From Bacteroidota bacterium (lineage in GTDB: Bacteria; Bacteroidota; Bacteroidia; Chitinophagales; LD1): a stretch of 6,793 bases of DNA. Numbering within the stretch: position 1 is the stretch's first letter; every line of letters begins with the position of its first letter. The translations under genes were made by a program, and so were the position numbers. The stretch covers positions 1 through 6,793 of the forward strand of contig JAQBNQ010000499.1 of assembly GCA_028288545.1 (NCBI GenBank). Reading direction: 5' to 3'. Below the pieces are notes generated by a model, which was given only the letters and a program-made list of their open reading frames with translations, was not told the origin of the DNA and did no database searches. This document shows positions 3,795-6,793 of the stretch, piece by piece.

Positions 3795-6793
3795 ATGTTT
3801 AAAAAGTTGATTCTGTTTTTGTGCCTTTGCATCGTAGTACTCTCTTCCTTCGCGCAGGATAAAAAATACCAGGGCCTTTTATGGGAAATTACCGGCAACG
3901 GAATGGATAAACCTTCCTACCTGTATGGCACTATGCACGTTAGTAATAAAGTAGCCTTCCACCTCAGCGAGCCGTTTTTCTCTGCCATCAATAACTCCAC
4001 CGAAGTAGCGCTGGAGGTGGACCCCGATACCTGGCTGGAGGAATTTGCCGGCTCCGATAATTTTTTGGCGCTGTATTATACCAACTTCTACTTCCGCGAC
4101 TACGCCTACCTCGACCCATTCGAAAAGTCGCTGGATATTAAGCGCAAGTTGAAGGAAACCGTAAAAACACAATTGGCTGATGATCCGGAGTTGATAAACT
4201 CTTTCATGTTCCGCTCAGATAAAAGCAAATCCGATTTCCAGGAAAACACCTACCTCGATCTTTACATTTACCAGACCGCCAAAAAGATGGGCAAAAACGT
4301 ATTTGGCCTCGAAACTGTTGCTGAGTTGGATCGCGATAGCGAAAAATCAAACAAGGCAAAAGCACACGAAGACCACTCCGTAAAAAGCGGCAAAAATAGT
4401 TACACATGGAACCTAGGCGACAAACTGGAAGAGTACTACCGCCGCGGCGATCTTTATGAGTTGGATTCCATCAATCAATTAATGTCCACCGATTCGGTGC
4501 GCGAGTATATTGTTTACAAGCGTAATGTGTTAATGGTGGATAGAATGCTGAAGGCCATGAAACAGCATCCGCTATTTACAGGTGTAGGCGCAGCCCACTT
4601 ACCGGGTGAAAAAGGAATTCTTGAGTTACTAAAAAGCAAAGGCTACAGTGTCCGCGCTATTGAAATGGGCGATAATGATTCCGAACGCAAAGAGAAACTG
4701 GAAAACAAAATTGTTGAACGCCAGTTTACAAAATTTGTAACACCCGATAGCCTGATAAGCGTTGATGTGCCCGATAAAATGTTCTGCTTTAAGGAAGAAG
4801 CCAGCGACCAAAATTACCTCTGCGCCGATATGATAAACGGCACCTACTTTACTATTTCGCGCATTAAATCTTATGCTGCTATCAACCATTATTCCGAAGC
4901 TAAGATTCAGAAGATAGTGGATAGTTTGATCTACGAAAATGTACCGGGCAAGATCATCGAACAAAAGAATATTGATAAAAACGGTGTTCCCGGCATTTAC
5001 ATTCTCAACAAAACCCGCAAAGGGGATTTCCAGGCTTACAATATCTATTTTACGCCGGATGAGATCCTGATCTTTAAAGTAAGCGGCACCAACGAAAACG
5101 CCAAAAGCGAATACGGACAGCGCTTCCTAAAATCCATTGAGCTGAATTTGAACAATCCCAATCAGTGGCATCAATACACTACCCGCAATAATTCATTCTC
5201 GGTTTTAATGCCGGCCAATCCGGTTAGTTATATTCAATCCGAAAGAGAATACGTAGGTAATAAAATTGACCTGTTGGCTTTGGATAAAAAGACAGGTAAC
5301 AGTTACGCCCTCATCCGCACCACCATCAGTAATCCCGATTATTTTGAGGAAGATACTTTTGAAATAAGCATGATGGCCGAAGATTTTGGAAAGAAAAATG
5401 ACTTTAAGGAAAAGAAAAGATGGCTGGAAGATTTTAATGGCCGCAAGGCATTAAAGGCCCTGTATGTAACTCCCGATTCGCAAAGTGTTGCGGCCATGTT
5501 CATTGCACAGAACCTTAATTTTTATGCGCTGGCAGTTTTTTATACTACCGATAGCAGCATGAACGACAAATATTTCAAATCGTTCGAAATGCACAATCCT
5601 TCATACTCAAACTTTCACGAGTTTACAGATAGCATTCTGCATTTTAAGGTAAGTCTGCCATACAAGCATATTGCAAACACCGCAATGAAAACCTTTAGTT
5701 ATGGTTCCATAGATGACAACCCGGTAAAGCATGTTCAAAAAACCGAAACCTTTACCCCACCCGGCAGTTTCGAAACAGTGGAAGTTGGTTATAATCAATA
5801 CTGCCCTTACGACCAGGTGGAAGACACAGCCACATTTATCCGCCGCCGCCGCAAATACGCCTCTTACTCAGGCGACTTTTTAGTAAAGCGCCAAACGGTG
5901 CATATGATGAAGGACAGCATGTTGATCGTTGACTTTTTATTTGCCGATACAAATTCAACAAGGCAGATACATGAACGTGCTATATTAAAAAATGGCGTCC
6001 GCTATATTCTAAGTGCTTATGTTGATACGCTGTTAGGTGAAAGCAAATATGTACAAACCTTCTTCGAAACCTTCCGTCCATCCGATACGGTGATAGGAAC
6101 CAATTTTTTTGCAGACCATACGCACTTGTTTTTGAAGGACATTTTAAGCACCGACAGTTTAACACGCGTTCATGCGCTGGAGCAAACGGAGGAGCCCACT
6201 TTTGGCAATAGTACTGCGCAATCGCTGATGGATGCGTTTCAAAAAATACCAAAAAGCACGTCCTATCTCGAAATTAAAACAGAGTTGTTTAAACGCTTTG
6301 AAGACATAAAGGGTAAAGCCGTTCTTCCCTTCTTAGAAAAAGCATATAAAGATGCGGGGGACACATCGCAGTTTCAGTTTGCTATTTTAACCAGTCTGGC
6401 AAAAATGAAAACTGCCGATGCCATTACCCTATATGGCAAACTAATTACTTCGGAGCCTCCCTTAAGCGATGATCAAAAAGATTTCGATCGCGTTTTTGCT
6501 CCGCTATATGACTCATTATTGTTGGCAAAAACCCTTTATCCCGAATTGCTGGACCTAATGCCAATTGAAGAATACAAGTACCAGGTATTTACCCTGCTTG
6601 CTAATTTGGTGGATAGTAACCAGGTTAAACCCGCAGTTTATAAAAACTACAAAGGCATTATCCTTAACCAGGCCAAGCTCGAAATTAAGCGCGAAGCAGC
6701 AACCATAAAATCCGGCAACAGCGAAAAAGATGACAACTACAAACTGCAGAATTTTGCAACCCTGCTATTACCATTTTATAAAGAAAATGCCGT
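3795..6793 (+). CDS. Large exported TraB/GumN-family protein (3' end outside window)
   Basis: The frame is open from ATG 3795 to the window edge: 999 codons, no stop. The N-terminus is a Sec signal peptide (KK, a hydrophobic core, cleavage likely after SSFA, before Q21), so the protein is exported. Residues about 25-290 form the TraB/GumN (TIKI-like) domain: YLYGTMH (42-48) with the first GxxH, LEVD (73-76), FGLET (170-174), and GVGAAHLPGEKG (263-274) with the second GxxH. Relatives with this motif set are predicted or shown metal-dependent proteases. Usual TraB/GumN proteins end near 300 residues; this one continues for at least 700. About 315-451, 465-600 and 612-762 look like three related modules, each beginning 'V..P' and ending in an '(F/Y)(L/F)(K/E)(S/T)(I/F)' motif. 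From about 765 it is helical with HEAT-like character. The two GxxH motifs are intact. Substrate unknown; the location is probably periplasmic or outer-envelope. Confidence 0.88.
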   Translation, partial: MFKKLILFLCLCIVVLSSFAQDKKYQGLLWEITGNGMDKPSYLYGTMHVSNKVAFHLSEPFFSAINNSTEVALEVDPDTWLEEFAGSDNFLALYYTNFYFRDYAYLDPFEKSLDIKRKLKETVKTQLADDPELINSFMFRSDKSKSDFQENTYLDLYIYQTAKKMGKNVFGLETVAELDRDSEKSNKAKAHEDHSVKSGKNSYTWNLGDKLEEYYRRGDLYELDSINQLMSTDSVREYIVYKRNVLMVDRMLKAMKQHPLFTGVGAAHLPGEKGILELLKSKGYSVRAIEMGDNDSERKEKLENKIVERQFTKFVTPDSLISVDVPDKMFCFKEEASDQNYLCADMINGTYFTISRIKSYAAINHYSEAKIQKIVDSLIYENVPGKIIEQKNIDKNGVPGIYILNKTRKGDFQAYNIYFTPDEILIFKVSGTNENAKSEYGQRFLKSIELNLNNPNQWHQYTTRNNSFSVLMPANPVSYIQSEREYVGNKIDLLALDKKTGNSYALIRTTISNPDYFEEDTFEISMMAEDFGKKNDFKEKKRWLEDFNGRKALKALYVTPDSQSVAAMFIAQNLNFYALAVFYTTDSSMNDKYFKSFEMHNPSYSNFHEFTDSILHFKVSLPYKHIANTAMKTFSYGSIDDNPVKHVQKTETFTPPGSFETVEVGYNQYCPYDQVEDTATFIRRRRKYASYSGDFLVKRQTVHMMKDSMLIVDFLFADTNSTRQIHERAILKNGVRYILSAYVDTLLGESKYVQTFFETFRPSDTVIGTNFFADHTHLFLKDILSTDSLTRVHALEQTEEPTFGNSTAQSLMDAFQKIPKSTSYLEIKTELFKRFEDIKGKAVLPFLEKAYKDAGDTSQFQFAILTSLAKMKTADAITLYGKLITSEPPLSDDQKDFDRVFAPLYDSLLLAKTLYPELLDLMPIEEYKYQVFTLLANLVDSNQVKPAVYKNYKGIILNQAKLEIKREAATIKSGNSEKDDNYKLQNFATLLLPFYKENA

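Noticed and set aside
3530..3810. Plus-strand open frames opposite hicB and across the divergent gap
   Set aside because: hicB is a clear family member on the other strand; the plus-strand products have no domain and run into the TraB-gene start in a different frame.
3879..6252. Several minus-strand open frames of 63-111 codons inside the TraB/GumN-family gene
   Set aside because: They lie opposite a continuous 999-codon frame with a signal peptide and conserved motifs, and none has family features of its own.
1..6793. tRNA, rRNA, transposase or integrase genes
   Set aside because: I looked on both strands and saw no tRNA-like cloverleaf, rRNA segment or recognisable recombinase frame, so the islet has no visible mobility gene in this window.

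Overview
The window looks like chromosomal DNA of a Bacteroidota bacterium, probably of the Sphingobacteriia/Chitinophagia type. The grounds are the character of the CoaE and PurK proteins, signal peptides ending in ...FAQD, TAnnTTTG-like promoter boxes with little use of Shine-Dalgarno sites, and hairpin-rich intergenic repeats of the kind common in this phylum. This placement is inference from sequence style, not from a search.

Layout. (1) 2-355: the 3' end of coaE (dephospho-CoA kinase, last step of coenzyme A synthesis), then a long imperfect palindrome built on a CGCAAAGG motif (373-481). (2) 501-1625: complete purK (N5-CAIR synthetase, de novo purine synthesis). purE, its usual partner, is not in the window. 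(3) 1626-2333: a stretch with no intact gene. Its first part (1667-1890) is a cluster of short intergenic repeats and hairpins, including a perfect 16-bp inverted repeat and four copies of GGGTTGACAC. Its second part is the wreck of a type II toxin-antitoxin pair: an antitoxin that has lost its N-terminus and a RelE/ParE-like toxin with an amber stop and a frameshift. (4) 2314-3117: an AT-rich gene for a DUF2971 protein, starting inside the dead toxin's tail. (5) 3192-3640, minus strand: an intact hicB-hicA toxin-antitoxin pair, convergent with the DUF2971 gene. (6) 3795 to the window end: a very long exported TraB/GumN-family protein (999 codons seen, 3' end missing) with about 700 extra residues after the TraB domain. 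Three related beta-rich modules seem to repeat there, followed by a helical region.

Reading as a whole: two housekeeping genes on the left and a large envelope/periplasmic gene on the right flank an accessory islet of about 2 kb. The islet holds repeats, one dead and one living toxin-antitoxin pair, and a DUF2971 gene of unknown function. The pieces most worth a second look are the TraB protein's C-terminal architecture, the decayed toxin that runs into the DUF2971 frame, and the repeat cluster. Nothing here by itself proves a new system.
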